64,000 bases of DNA from Zonotrichia leucophrys gambelii (taxonomy: Eukaryota; Chordata; Aves; Passeriformes; Passerellidae), in NCBI RefSeq assembly GCF_028769735.1, contig NC_088173.1, positions 21,640,038 to 21,704,037 of the forward strand. The letters run 5' to 3'. Below the pieces are notes generated by a model. It saw nothing but the letters and a program-made list of their open reading frames with translations, did no database searches and was not told the DNA's origin. Below, in pieces: positions 34,560 to 45,412 of this stretch. The position numbers were made by a program, and so were the translations under genes. The first letter of the stretch is position 1; each line of letters starts with the position of its first letter.

Positions 34560-37500
34560 AAATACTAAACGGTAAGTCTATATATGTTTTCTAAATTGCC
34601 TTCTTTGTTAACAGCCTTGACGAATAGCTTCTTCATTTATTGCTTTTTGGAGTTTTTGGCAATGCATCATTAGTCCTGATGGAACTATTCCAGTTATGAA
34701 ATGGGGAAAAAATACAAACCAGGTTAATTGTTCTAGGTGATTTTTTGTGACAATGAGATATACAGACAGTGTGGCTTATTTACAATTGCCACAATGAAGG
34801 GAATATTCCAAGTTCTAATGTTGCATATATTGACCCAAAGCTACTGAGTTCAGAAGTTTCACCTTTGTCCTGAATAAAAATCCTGTTTACTGTGCTTAGC
34901 TTAAAAAAAAAAAAAAAAAAGGGAGCAGTATCACTGGAGATTCCATTTTCAGAAACATTCCTGGTAATTCCTACTTGTGAAAATTCTCTCTAACAGATCC
35001 TTCCTTATTCTGCTCTTCATCATTAGCAGAGAAGAGAGTTAACCTAGGAAATAGAGTCAAGAGAAAATCCTGTAAGTGAATGTGTAGTAGCAATTAATGA
35101 GTATTTAAAAACAATTTCTTTTCAAGTTAAGAATTAGTAGTAAATATTTTATGTTGTCATCATGTGTTTGTTTGTTAAGTTAGAGGAATGAAAATATCTT
35201 GGATAGTTTTCATTCAAGACTTATCATATTTTCTGGCTAAAAAACCCCCAAACAACTAGATGCAGACATATTTAACAATACATTGACTGTGTTTTGGGAG
35301 TTGTGAACAAAATCAGGGCACCAAAAAAATCTTTTGCTTTACTTGGGGCCTTTTTGCACTCTTAACCTCCACCATCACAACAGTGGAAAAGTCAACTACT
35401 TCTTCCCAGTGTGTTGTTCCTTGGGTTTCATACACTAAGGTTTTATAATGAGATCTGAGTTTAGAAATTAATATGGGAAATCATTACAAATGTTGTCTTG
35501 CAGTCCTACAGTTTGTTCAATATCAATGTAATAATTGCCACATTTTTAATCAGGAGTAAAAAAGTATCTCAGCTTTGAAGTTTTAAAATTTTGCCCCAAC
35601 ATTATGAAAAAAGCAGTAATATTTACTATATACTTGTCAGATTATTCATGAAATGAAATGCAATGACAATATTAATTAAGTATATAATTTCACTGCAGAA
35701 ATCTTTTTTGGCGAAAAAATTCTCACTTATTTTCTGCTCCATATTTGATTCTATTGATGAAGTTTACAACTATGCCAGAATATTACAGTGGATTGTTTCC
35801 TTGAATTTAGTCTCATACCATCTATTACATTCTAGTACTACTATAAATCATAAAGTAAAATACATTTGGAGATTAGGTTTGTACAAGACATTGAATGTAT
35901 TTTGCTATCCTGTTTCTGAGTTATTCTGAGTGGTGTCTACTAAAGAGAAATATCTGACATTAAAATTTTTCCTACCACTCCTATTTTAATTATTCAGACT
36001 GTTTTAGATGTTGATGTTTTCAAAGCTGAAATTGTGTCTATGGAATTATTGTAATTTATAATATTCCCTAAATATTAATGTTTTTTTTTCCACTGGACTG
36101 TGTTTGATTTGACCTTTTATTAATTTTTACTCCCAGGATTTAGAGGAAATAGAATGCCTTGCATGTACATGATTTATATTTAAAATATATTGGTTTGTAC
36201 ATGTATTGTACATGAATCACATCACACAGTTTTACACCTGTAATGCATTTATAAATACAGTTTATAGTTTAGAATGTTTCAAGTATGCTTTTGATTTTAT
36301 GAGGTGCTTTTTAATTAATTTGATTCAAAACTTTTCCTGAGATTGTAGCATTTTTTCTTTACATCTTGAAATTGAATTATACATATGGTTTTTTCCCTTT
36401 TCATTGGTGAAAACTCATATAAAGGACTTTCATGCATGGAGCATAAAAAATTCTGACTAAATTTTATTATGCTAGCTTCCAGGTATGCAAAAATCATTGA
36501 TGTGATAATAGAAATTACATTCATACTTTTCCTCATTAAAATATTCCACATAATCCTAATAGTAAAAAGATACATTCTGTGATTATAATAAGACTAACTT
36601 TTATAATTTGATATTTTCATGACTCACTTTGTTTTGCTTTCATCTGGGTTCTTTAACATTTTTGATGTATGGTGTGTTATATAATTAAATATGTTTATTC
36701 ACAACATAATAGAGGTAAAACAAATATATGTTTTAATTTGTGAATATTTTAACAGCCTAGAAAGCTACACTGTACAAACTGCAGAAAATACCTCCCAGTA
36801 TTACAGTCCTTAGTCAAGTTAAGGAGGTCTTCTAAAGATTTGCTGCTACTAGTTTATCTTTTCTACTTAATAAAATATTAGCAAAAAGCCCCATGATTAT
36901 CATTCTCTCACACACATAATCTATATCTTCAACAGATTTCTGGACTAGTTCTACAGAAAGAATCCCTAAGTAGCTTTTTCCATCTTTGGAGGAGTCAGAG
37001 CTGAGGCAAGTGACAGGGAATGGATGTATTAAATAAATACATGCATTATTTGCACTAATATATGGCATGAATTTCTGCTCCATGCCTAGAACCTAGCCTA
37101 CCAAAGGATAGTAACCAAGAGCTCCATAAGCAAATGCACTCGATGTGGTGCAGTGAGCAAAATCCTACATGCTTCACAAATATGTTTTGTCTTAGAGATG
37201 GGGCATGGTAAATAGGTAGACTGGTTTAGTGAGAAAATGCAAAAGTTTTGATTTTCTTTCTTGTGAGAGTGTCTGTAGATTCCATGCCTGAAAAGGTGCT
37301 AAATGTGAATTGAATTCACAGCATTGGGGCAGTTTGTTTTAAGTCAGGTGTTTTACTGAGGTAGAGAAAGAAAGGCTGCAATAATGAAAATCAGAAAAGG
37401 CTATGATTTTAGAATTTTAATATATTGATTGAATCATTAGTGATTTAGAATTCTAGTGCGTTCTTCTTGTATGCAGACTCAATCTTACTGTTAAAGATAT

Positions 37501-38825
37501 GAGGAAAAACCCCATTTCAGAAGAGAATAAAAATAGCTGTTCCTCTTGGGAAACACCTTACTAAAATTTCCTTACACTAATACACACAGTGCTACTGAAA
37601 ATAATAGCTATTCTAGATGTAAGCCAATGGAATGATGCTCAGACTCTGGACCAGTGCCCCATATTATTTTATTTACATAAGTTTGTGCATGAATTTTGGT
37701 AGCAAAAGGCTTGAAATGGGAAAGAAAGCATCTGAAAACATACTAAGGAATGTGTGTACACTGCATAATGGGAGCAGAAGTAGCACACAACGTGAACTGC
37801 TGTTAAAATTATCTGTCATCTTCCATGGTCTGCTTTTCTTAATGGAAACATTGGTTAGTTGTGGTAGTGCAAGAAAAGTAAATATTATGCTATGTAAATA
37901 TATTCAGGATTCTTTTGAAAACAACATAAATTGTAATGCCCAATGCAGTGCAGCAATTTGCATGTAGACAGTGAGTACACACCCACAGAGAAATAGCACA
38001 CAGTTGTTTTCAAACAGAGCAGTATTCTGACAGAGTCTGGAAATTTTCAACTCATTACATTTTACAGAACTATTGCTTTTGTGTATTGCAAATAAAAATT
38101 TCAGCATAAATAGAAACTTATAAATATATTAATGACTATGTGCACATCTTGGAAGAACAAAGATTAGACTTATGAAACCAAGGTCCTGCTTTAAGCAAAT
38201 CATTAAATGTGTTTTATCTCATTTGACTTCAAACCTAAATTAAGCCTGTATTTATGTGTTTGTAAATATAAAGCTTAAATTAATATGACAAGTCCTCTTA
38301 GAGAGAGCAGAAGTGTGTTTGACTGCCACAAACCAAAGTGAGAAGCTATTACAGTCAAAGCACAAAGTTAGGAGAGAGAGAAAAGCAAAACTGGATCACT
38401 GAAAAGAGAAACCTGTCAGATGAAATAAGGTAGAGAGAAAGTGGTGGGGATTATGGAAAAAAAACAAACAATAAATGTCCTCAGAGAGACAGGATAGAGT
38501 CCACAGGGAGGAGTGTTACAAAGAGTTTAGGGATCATGGAATTTACTCCAAACTGAGCTTTGGAAGGCAGAAAAATGTGCCTGCTGTGCTGACATCCTGG
38601 TTATTTTCCTCCAGACCTTCCTTAAATATTCAGACCAAGTAGTGCTCATTTTTCTTTTTCCCTTTTTTCCTTTGCCAAATTTTCTTTGTGTCCTACCCTT
38701 TCTATGTTTATTCCTTGAGTTTTTTATATAATCTTTTCAGCTGCTTTTTATCCATGAATGCTTTCTGGACTGATGAACGTATCTGATACTTTTAAATGAG
38801 AGAAGGATTCCTGCCCATGTTAGAA

Positions 38826-38893
38826 ATGTTGGAACTAGATGATCTTTAATGTCCCTTCAAACCATAACCATTCTGTGATTCTACGATTCTAAA
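38826..38893 (+). mobile_element. CR1 LINE 3' tail
   Basis: TGTTGGAACTAGATGATCTTTAATGTCCC then TTCAAACCATAACCATTCTGTGATTCTACGATTCT. This matches the sense-strand CR1 terminus, including two copies of the terminal ATTCTRYGATTCT-type repeat. Confidence 0.85.
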
Positions 38894-39164
38894 AGGTTGT
38901 ATCCAAAGATTATGCAAGATATTGTGACAAGTCATTGGTATTGAGCAGTAAAAATCCAAGGAAAAAAGGAAAACTGTATTATTTCTAAGTGGAGCCACTG
39001 TTTTCTTAGCCAAAATTACTGATGGGATTTTGGAAAGCTTAAGGGCAACACATAACTTCCCAGAAAAACAAAAAACCCCCCTCATTTAAACCACAAAACA
39101 TACAAACAAAACATTAGCCATATCTAAACAAAAATGTACAATCTAACTACAAAGAAAATTCTTA

Positions 39165-40316
39165 GGGGGGAAAAAGGATCAGTTAGAGCATAAGAAGTTT
39201 TTACTTTGGGTTTGTCAGTGTATTCCCTCACCAGAAATTTCTAAACATTTTTAAAACCTTTGTATCTCATTTGCTTCCACTTCTAATTGCAGACAACACA
39301 ATTGCTTACCTCAACATTCACATGGCAGTATCAGCATCAGAAAAGCCAGGTGTTAATGATGTGAATTTTCTTGCTAGGATATATTTACTTGGAATAATGT
39401 TTAATTTCAGAGGCTTAAGGTGAACTTTGAAAACAGAAGCACTTCCTTCTATATCTGGGAATTATTTTAAATCTGCCTGTCAAAGTGTTCTGTTCTCAAA
39501 TGTGTCTGAGATGTTAGTATCTGCCAAAACTGCTACATTAGTGATTGTATTAAATACATTTTTTTACTAGGAACTGCTAGAGTGCACTCTTTGACCTCTA
39601 GACTTTCCCGTTCTCTTCCTTCCTACTGTATCTATTTCATCAATGAAGAGAATGCACAAGGCATTTTTCTGAGCAAGAGCAATTAAGTTTCTAACTTGAG
39701 CTGGACCCACATCAACAAATACCTGTAAGAACTCTGAGCCCTTGATTGTGATAAAATGGTACATTAGCTTCTCCAGCTGTAGCTTTAGCTAGAAATGTTT
39801 CCCCAGTACCTGGAAGATCTGTCAGAATTGCCCTCTTTGCAATGTTTGCTCCCAGATTCTAATATTGTTTGGGATTTTTCAAAAAGTTAATAAACTCCAT
39901 TTTCTGTAATTTTTCATTCTCACATCCAGCTGTATCTTTGAATTTAACATCTACTTCATTCTTAATGACTTTGGCTATGGTGTCACCCACACTGAAATGT
40001 GGGGCCATTCCCTGTTTGAGCCTGAAACACCGAGGTTGTGCGTTCAGTCACATAAGAGTTGGACTTGTTGATCCTTCTGGGTCCCTTCCAACTCAGAATG
40101 TTCTGTGATTGGGTGACTTAAGCCTGCAGGACCTTGATTTTTACAGTAAAGAACCACTAATCAGGACTGTAGGCAGCAAACTCCAGAGATATCCGCCATA
40201 CCTCTTCGATGAGCAGACTACAGGTGATCTATTATCCAGTTCTATTCCCAGATATTCTGCTTCTTTTGTTTCTCCAGCTGTACCTCTTGTTCCATTAGCT
40301 TTTCTTCCATTGGGAA
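39165..40316 (-). pseudogene. AFG3L2: AFG3L2-type mitochondrial AAA protease processed pseudogene
   Basis: Conceptual minus-strand translation follows AFG3L2, the inner-membrane m-AAA protease, from the second transmembrane segment (SLLPTVLISGSLLY, GPAG, about 40128-40210) into [33 protein letters not shown], the P-loop region [37 protein letters not shown], Walker [10 protein letters not shown] and VGRKR. Degraded matches continue: [21 protein letters not shown] and LTPGFSDAD. The homology fades near 39165, just before the expected zinc-binding HEXXH, which is absent. It runs through several exons' worth of sequence without introns, so it is a retrocopy. Lesions include frameshifts (one after NVPF), several stops, and loss of the Walker A lysine (GTGET for GTGKT). 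A truncated SINE at 40025-40117 interrupts it and CR1 sequence abuts its 5' end. AFG3L1 is possible but fits less well. Confidence 0.88.
40016..40126 (+). mobile_element. 5'-truncated tRNA-Ile/CR1 SINE nested in the pseudogene
   Basis: The body at about 40025-40117 starts with ACACCGAGGTTGTGCGTTCAGTC, the T-arm/B-box part of the tRNA-Ile head. It continues through CATAAGAGTTGGACTTGTTGATCC and the CR1 tail GGGTCCCTTCCAACTCAGAA..TTCTGTGATT. It is the same family as the element at 62-199, in the opposite orientation. TTGAGCCTG (40016-40024) and TTAAGCCTG (40118-40126) flank it and are a likely target-site duplication with one mismatch. Removing the insert rejoins the AFG3L2 pseudogene homology, which shows the SINE arrived later. 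Confidence 0.8.
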
Positions 40317-40339
40317 ATTATTTTTCAAATTATTATGAG

Positions 40340-40740
40340 GAATGGATGGGGGAGGTAGGGTTATTTAGCCTGGAGAAATGAAGACTCAGGGGAGATCTTA
40401 TCACTCTTCTATCTGAAAGAATGGTATAGCCAGGTGGGGGTCAGCCTATTCTACCAGTTAGAAAGTGATAGGACAAGAGAAAATGGCCTCAAGTTGTGCA
40501 AGGGGATGTTTAGATTAGATATTTAGTAAAATTTCTTCCTGGACAGGGTTGTAAAGCATTGAAATATGCTGCCCAGGGAAGTGGTAGAGTCATCATTCCT
40601 GGAAGTTTTAAAAAAAAAAACCTGTGGATATGGCACTTGAGGAAATGGTTTAGTGGTGAGTGTGGAGGTTGGGCTTGTTTGATGGTTGGACTTGATGATC
40701 TTAAAGGTCTTCTCCAACCTCAAAAACACTGTTTCTATGG
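40340..40740 (+). mobile_element. CR1 LINE 3' end, about 400 bp
   Basis: Sense-strand CR1 landmarks run in order: TTTAGCCTGGAGAAATGAAG, CTCAGGGGAGATCTTATCAC, AGGACAAGAGAAAATGGCCTCAAGTTG, AAATTTCTTCCTGGACAGGGTTG, GCTGCCCAGGGAAGTGGTAGAGTCA, GATGGTTGGACTTGATGATCTT and CTCCAACCTCAAAAACACTGTTTCTATGG. It is 5'-truncated and lies against the 5' end of the AFG3L2 pseudogene. A 10-base A-run at 40611-40620 is a local expansion. Confidence 0.95.
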
Positions 40741-43700
40741 CAGTATGACCAAAGCATGAGTAACGTGTTCAAGCAGGATGTACATTGGGCTTGTCCAGTT
40801 GCCCTTAGCAAGAGTTCTCCAGCTCTGCCCAAGATCACGGGGACTGTCAGACAGCAACTGGGGCAGACTGCACAATTGTCAAGTACAAAAGATTAGAAGG
40901 TCCCAACACCCCCTGCCTGTACTGGCTTTTTTCACAGAATGGTGAGAGTTTTTCTAATAGCTTCACGCTTTAAACTTCTTTTTTTGAACAAGCATGAGAA
41001 AAATATTGGGGTTTGTGTGCTTTTTAATTGAAAAACAAGTTCAGTCAATGCATTAAAGAGTTTACAAAACACACTTGTACTGCACAGTACTCCTCAGTGG
41101 GGATTTTGCTGGTTATTCCCAAGCTCAGAGAGCTGAATGTGAATGAAGGCACGAGAAAGAAATTTAGCAGGCCTTTTACAAAGTACTGATTATCACTTCT
41201 GATTTCCAACAAGTAGAAGCTAAATCTTATTTTGTTAGAACGGTCATGATAATTAATAACCAAGGCAGATTATTTTATCTGGTAAGTTTGTCTTAAACCT
41301 CTCATATCATATGCATGTGTGTTCTTTAACATATACATGCATTCACATACCTGGTACTTTTTCTTTGGTTGCTATTGAAGTCCCACCAATTTAAAGGGTA
41401 AAGCTAAAGACACTGGATTGGAGGCTAACAATATGGATGATGAAACAGCAGCTCCTTGTTGTAAAACAAAGGAAAAAATTGAGTGGTGTGGCAAATCTTG
41501 TTCGCAGAAACCCCGAATTTTATGAACCTCCTGTAGTGCAGGTGCAATGATCACCAATAAAAGGCATATACAGGTTGTGTAATAGTTTCCAAATGGAAAA
41601 AGATAAATTTGCTCATAGACTGGGTTGCCCTTTTAATTCCCAAGTGTGAACGTTAATAGGCTTCCTTATTAAAGAACCTCATTAAATTGAAAATCCCACT
41701 GAAAATTAACTGTGCCATGATAATGCTGAGAAGAGAAGCTCATACAAAACCAGAAAATATATTTTGGATATCCTATTAATCCAGTGAGATTAGCTGTTGA
41801 ACATGTTGTCTTGGACCTCCAATGACCATAGTAATAGGTTCATTTTAATTTTAAGTTCATCATTCTACTAATGCAGTAGAAAATATAGTAGTAGAAAATG
41901 TAATGTAGTGAAAAAAAAAGCATCCTGATATAACTCCCTTATGCAGTACTGATTAACTGGACTGTTTTGCTATAAATTTTCCATGTCTATTGTGTTTCAG
42001 TGCTCATCATAATTTCTTGTAATTTCATTTTTAGAAGGTGGATGATATAGCAGAATATTTCATGATTATCAATGTGTATGAAAACAAGGTTGAAATATAG
42101 AATGAGTAAAACATGAGTAAAGCAAGAAAAAACATCCAACAACGGTTTTTTTGGAGTCAAACTAATATTTGAATCCGTTAAAGGCTGAAAACAAGCAATC
42201 TAATCACAGATACACCTTTATTGCTCTTTTTGCCTTTGATATTGCTTTATTATCCCCCTTCCCTGATTACTTAATGGCCTCAAAAGAAGGTCTTGAGTTC
42301 CACCAAGGCATGTGTCTTCCCTTTGTGGTCCAGACTCAGACATGATACTCCGTTCTGTAACCTATGACAACTCCTTTACATCACTGCAATTTCTTTCCTA
42401 CTGAAAAGTGTGGAATTTGAAATTAGTAATAGTTGCCTCACACTTGTGTGTTTCCACAAAGAAATTGTGTCTGGTTGTGAGAAGAGTGTTTGGGATGTAT
42501 AGGTTTGCATAAAAGCTTCATGTTTAGCATATATCTCTCCACACCCATGCAAATCCAGTCGTACTGCGGCCTGTTCTGCACATTAAAAAATCAATCTTGG
42601 TATATTTATGTTGTAGCTAATGTTAATTCTGTATCCAGTGCCCACTGTTGTGGCAGGAGGTGAGTTATGGCTGGAAGAGGCACAGCAGCTATATTTGTGG
42701 ATATGGAACACCACTTGTTAGACAGGACAGTGTCCCACTCACCTGTAGCTGCAGACTTCCTGCCAAGCAGAGCAAAAAAGGAGTCAGTGGAACTTACTGT
42801 ACTTCTAAATAAATATGACATATTTTTTTGCCCCATGGCAAGCCATGTATTTAAGGACTCAGGCAAAAAAATCTGCTAATCCATTCCTCTAGGACCAGGC
42901 TGTGTATCAGCACATGCTGACAGACAAATTGCTAGTGCCTGAATGAAAGAAGGGTGGGAAATAGCATGTCCTTTGACTGTTAAAGAAGAAAGCATGATTT
43001 GCTGCCAGGATCTTACCATATTGTTTTATATATAATCATTAATTCTTTACACTGGTCAGGATAAAGACGATGTGGTTTGAGTTGATTTGTGGGTACCCAT
43101 AATTAACCAGAGTCTTTCTAATTTTATAAAATTTTCTACAGACATTATTTAGTACAATGAGGTCAATTATGTATTTATAATTAGGTATGTGACTAAGAGG
43201 GGACATGCTGGATTCAGATGTGAACCTTTCTTGAGGGAAATGAGTGGTTTCTAGCTCGCCACAAAAAGAACTCCATTTCCCTATCACTAAAATAATTATT
43301 AAAGAAGTCTTGCTGTGACTTCTATTATGTATTCTAATTTTTGTGAATGCATTAGAAATTGACAACAGTTAGTCCCGCACTAGAAATGGTCCCCATACTG
43401 AGTAACCATGCTGCTAGCTAAAATGGTTTAATCTTCTGCCAAAGATTTTTTTGTCTAACATTCTTACTGTTGCTTAGTTCATGAGTGGGATACAGAGGTC
43501 ACTTACAGCTTTATGGTTGATAATATGCCCCTCTCTGGGACATAATTGACATCACTGCAGTTGCAAGCCAAGGAATAAAAAGCTTTTATCTGTTCTCAGT
43601 GATTATTTCATGAGCTTTTTTTCAATAAAATCTTTAAAAATTATACAAATAATAAAGGAAACCAGGAAGCTTGTGACAACAAATTTAAGTTCTAGTAAAA

Positions 43701-43914
43701 AAAAAAAAAATGTTCTGTATGGATAAATAAAGGGATAATAGGGCTAATTTTTTTGTTTGCTCAGATAATCAAAGCAGCATTTATTTAGAAGAGTCCTTTT
43801 CTAAACTCATTTGAACTTGTCAGGAGACTTACAAAGCTATTACTGTTGTGCATGTAATCCATGCACATTTAGCCTGTTAACACAGATGGGAGAATAAATA
43901 TAAATGAGAAGGAT
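40741..43914. other. Unassigned non-coding DNA
   Basis: No gene was assigned. A GC-richer patch at 42630-42880 is open on both strands but has no recognisable product or splice pattern. About 41630-41720 resembles conserved non-coding DNA in texture only. Confidence 0.4.
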
Positions 43915-44357
43915 TCACAGTTCCCTAGCACTGTGAGACATGGGCATACTGTACAGAATCCAGCAAAGGGCTGATGATTATAGGGCCTGTAGCATCTCTC
44001 CTGTGGGCAAAGGCTGAGGGAGCTGGTACTGGAAGAGAGAAGGCTCAATGTACCCCTCACTGGAAGATGCAAAGAGGATGGAGCAAGGGTCTTCTGTTAG
44101 ACTCGCTTTCAGGACACAAGGAAAAATGGGCACAAAGAGAAAACACAGGAGGCTCCATCTGAACTTCAGGAAACACTGTTGTTTTTAGATTGTAAGCACT
44201 GGCACCAATTTCCCAGGGGGCTTGTGGAGTCTTCCTCCTTAGGGATATATCAAAATCGGTTTTGGTCAATTGGCTTTAAGTAGCCCTGCTTGAGAAGGAC
44301 AGTTGGACCAGCTCATCTCCAAAGGTCTCTCCCAAGCTTAATTGATCTGTCATTAGA
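43915..44357 (+). mobile_element. CR1 LINE 3' end, about 440 bp
   Basis: Sense CR1 landmarks: GGGCCTGTAGCATCTCTCCTGTG, GGCTGAGGGAGCTGG, GAGAGAAGGCTCAATG, GACACAAGGAAAAATGGGCACA, AAACACAGGAGGCTCCATCTGAACTTCAGGAAACACTGTT, GGGGGCTTGTGGAGTCTTCCTCCTTAGGGATAT, CCTGCTTGAGAAGGACAGTTGGACC and TCTCCAAAGGTCTC. This is a longer-type CR1 3' end, distinct from the copy at 40340. The short open frames at 43869-44269 are shadows of it. Confidence 0.93.
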
Positions 44358-44364
44358 CACACAT

Positions 44365-44780
44365 TAAATGAAACTCAGAGGTGAAACTCAGCTGCCAGAG
44401 CCATTTGAGAAACTGTGGGTGGATAGAGTATGGGTACATGAAGATGGTATAGAATGTAATCTTACCCATAGAGAGTTACAGCTGAGCCAGTTACTAGAGA
44501 TTAGGAGCAGGCCTGATGTTAACAGGCCACAGCTGTAGCCAATAAGAGGAGTGCTATTAAAGAGTGGGTTGGTTGATTGAGGGGAACTGGAATCATTGGG
44601 CTGCTGTGAGGACAAGGAACAGTCAGTGCCCAGCGGAGCTCCCTGCAGGAAACATCAAGGAGGTACAAAACTCTAGCAATGTGGAACCATTGCAATGTAA
44701 TGACAATAGAACTCTTGCACTACAATGACAACAAGAAAACAGCCATTACTCCAATAGCATTCTTGGGGATCAGAGAGACA
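44365..44780 (+). mobile_element. Candidate ERV-type solo LTR
   Basis: This block, GC-richer than its surroundings, looks like a polymerase II promoter. GGCCACAGCTGTAGCCAATAAGAGG carries a CCAAT box. About 15 nt on comes a TATA-like GCTATTAAAGAGTGGG, then a unique region containing GGACAAGGAACAGTCAGTGCCC. That order suits an LTR U3-R-U5. Exact ends and target-site duplication are not resolved, and I cannot name the family. It starts right after the CR1 terminus at 44357. It could instead be single-copy promoter-like DNA. Confidence 0.4.
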
Positions 44781-45256
44781 TCACCGAAGTAATGATGTCT
44801 GGTCTGTTTTTGTCTTTTTTCAGGGACTTTGGTAACTGTTGTTTTTCATTGCTTTTACCATTAGGTGCCAATGACAGCTCAAAATAAATTCAGTTATCGT
44901 TTTATGCCACTGAATTTGAAAGCAGTATTTGGCCCACACAGATTTAAAATCAATTTTAAGCTGCATTATTTTATGTTACTAGGCATCACAATACAGAATA
45001 TTCAACAGTAAACCCTCAGATGTTTTTGGAGTTTAAAACACTTAGTATAGTTGACTGGAAAAGAAGTTACATCTCTTGAATGGGAATAAATAGTTACTGA
45101 GATTTCTCATGTTGATTTCAACAGCACTACCCTAATACAAGTGAAGGAAGAGCTGTAACACAGATGAATGCATTTAATAGATTTTTCAAAGGCTTATACT
45201 GGTACGACAGCTTGTCTTTATTTAATTTTAACTCTCTAAATTTAAAGAGCAATTTA
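44781..45256. other. Unassigned DNA
   Basis: AT-rich, with no gene or repeat recognised. Confidence 0.45.
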
Positions 45257-45412
45257 AACCAGAATGATAGAAGCTAGAGGGGAAAGACACCTATTACATC
45301 ATGGAGTTAATCTCCTGCCACTGCACAAATGTTCTTTATTGTGTATTTTCAAGTATTTTGTCCAGAATTGTTTTTAAAGTCAAAAACAACAGGGCTTCTA
45401 CTCCTTAGAAAG
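45257..45412 (-). mobile_element. Old, diverged CR1-type fragment
   Basis: The plus strand reads TTAATCTCCTGCCACTGCACAAATGTTC, TTGTGTATTTTCAAGTATTTTGTCCAGAATTGTTTTTAAAGTC, and AACAGGGCTTCTACTCCTTAG. This matches the antisense 3' region of ancient CR1 subfamilies, in which a GTGTTTTGTCCAGT...GGGCTTCCAC block is characteristic. Strongly decayed. Confidence 0.6.

Larger units (their letters stand above)
31976..39164. other. Long unassigned AT-rich stretch
   Basis: No gene was recognised over about 7 kb. It contains a CAAAA-rich tract at 34477-34559, an A18 run at 34902-34919, and a CR1 tail at 38826-38893. Open frames are AT-driven and hydrophobic. The GTACATG-rich patch near 36164-36215 is only a word cluster. 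Confidence 0.45.

Noticed and set aside
39567..39764. Intact-looking 65-residue frame with a Walker B motif, as a possible functional ATPase exon
   Set aside because: It is one segment of a longer AFG3L2 pseudogene with a frameshift upstream, a mutated P-loop and further stops.
43869..44269. Overlapping frames on both strands
   Set aside because: They fall in a CR1 3' untranslated region.
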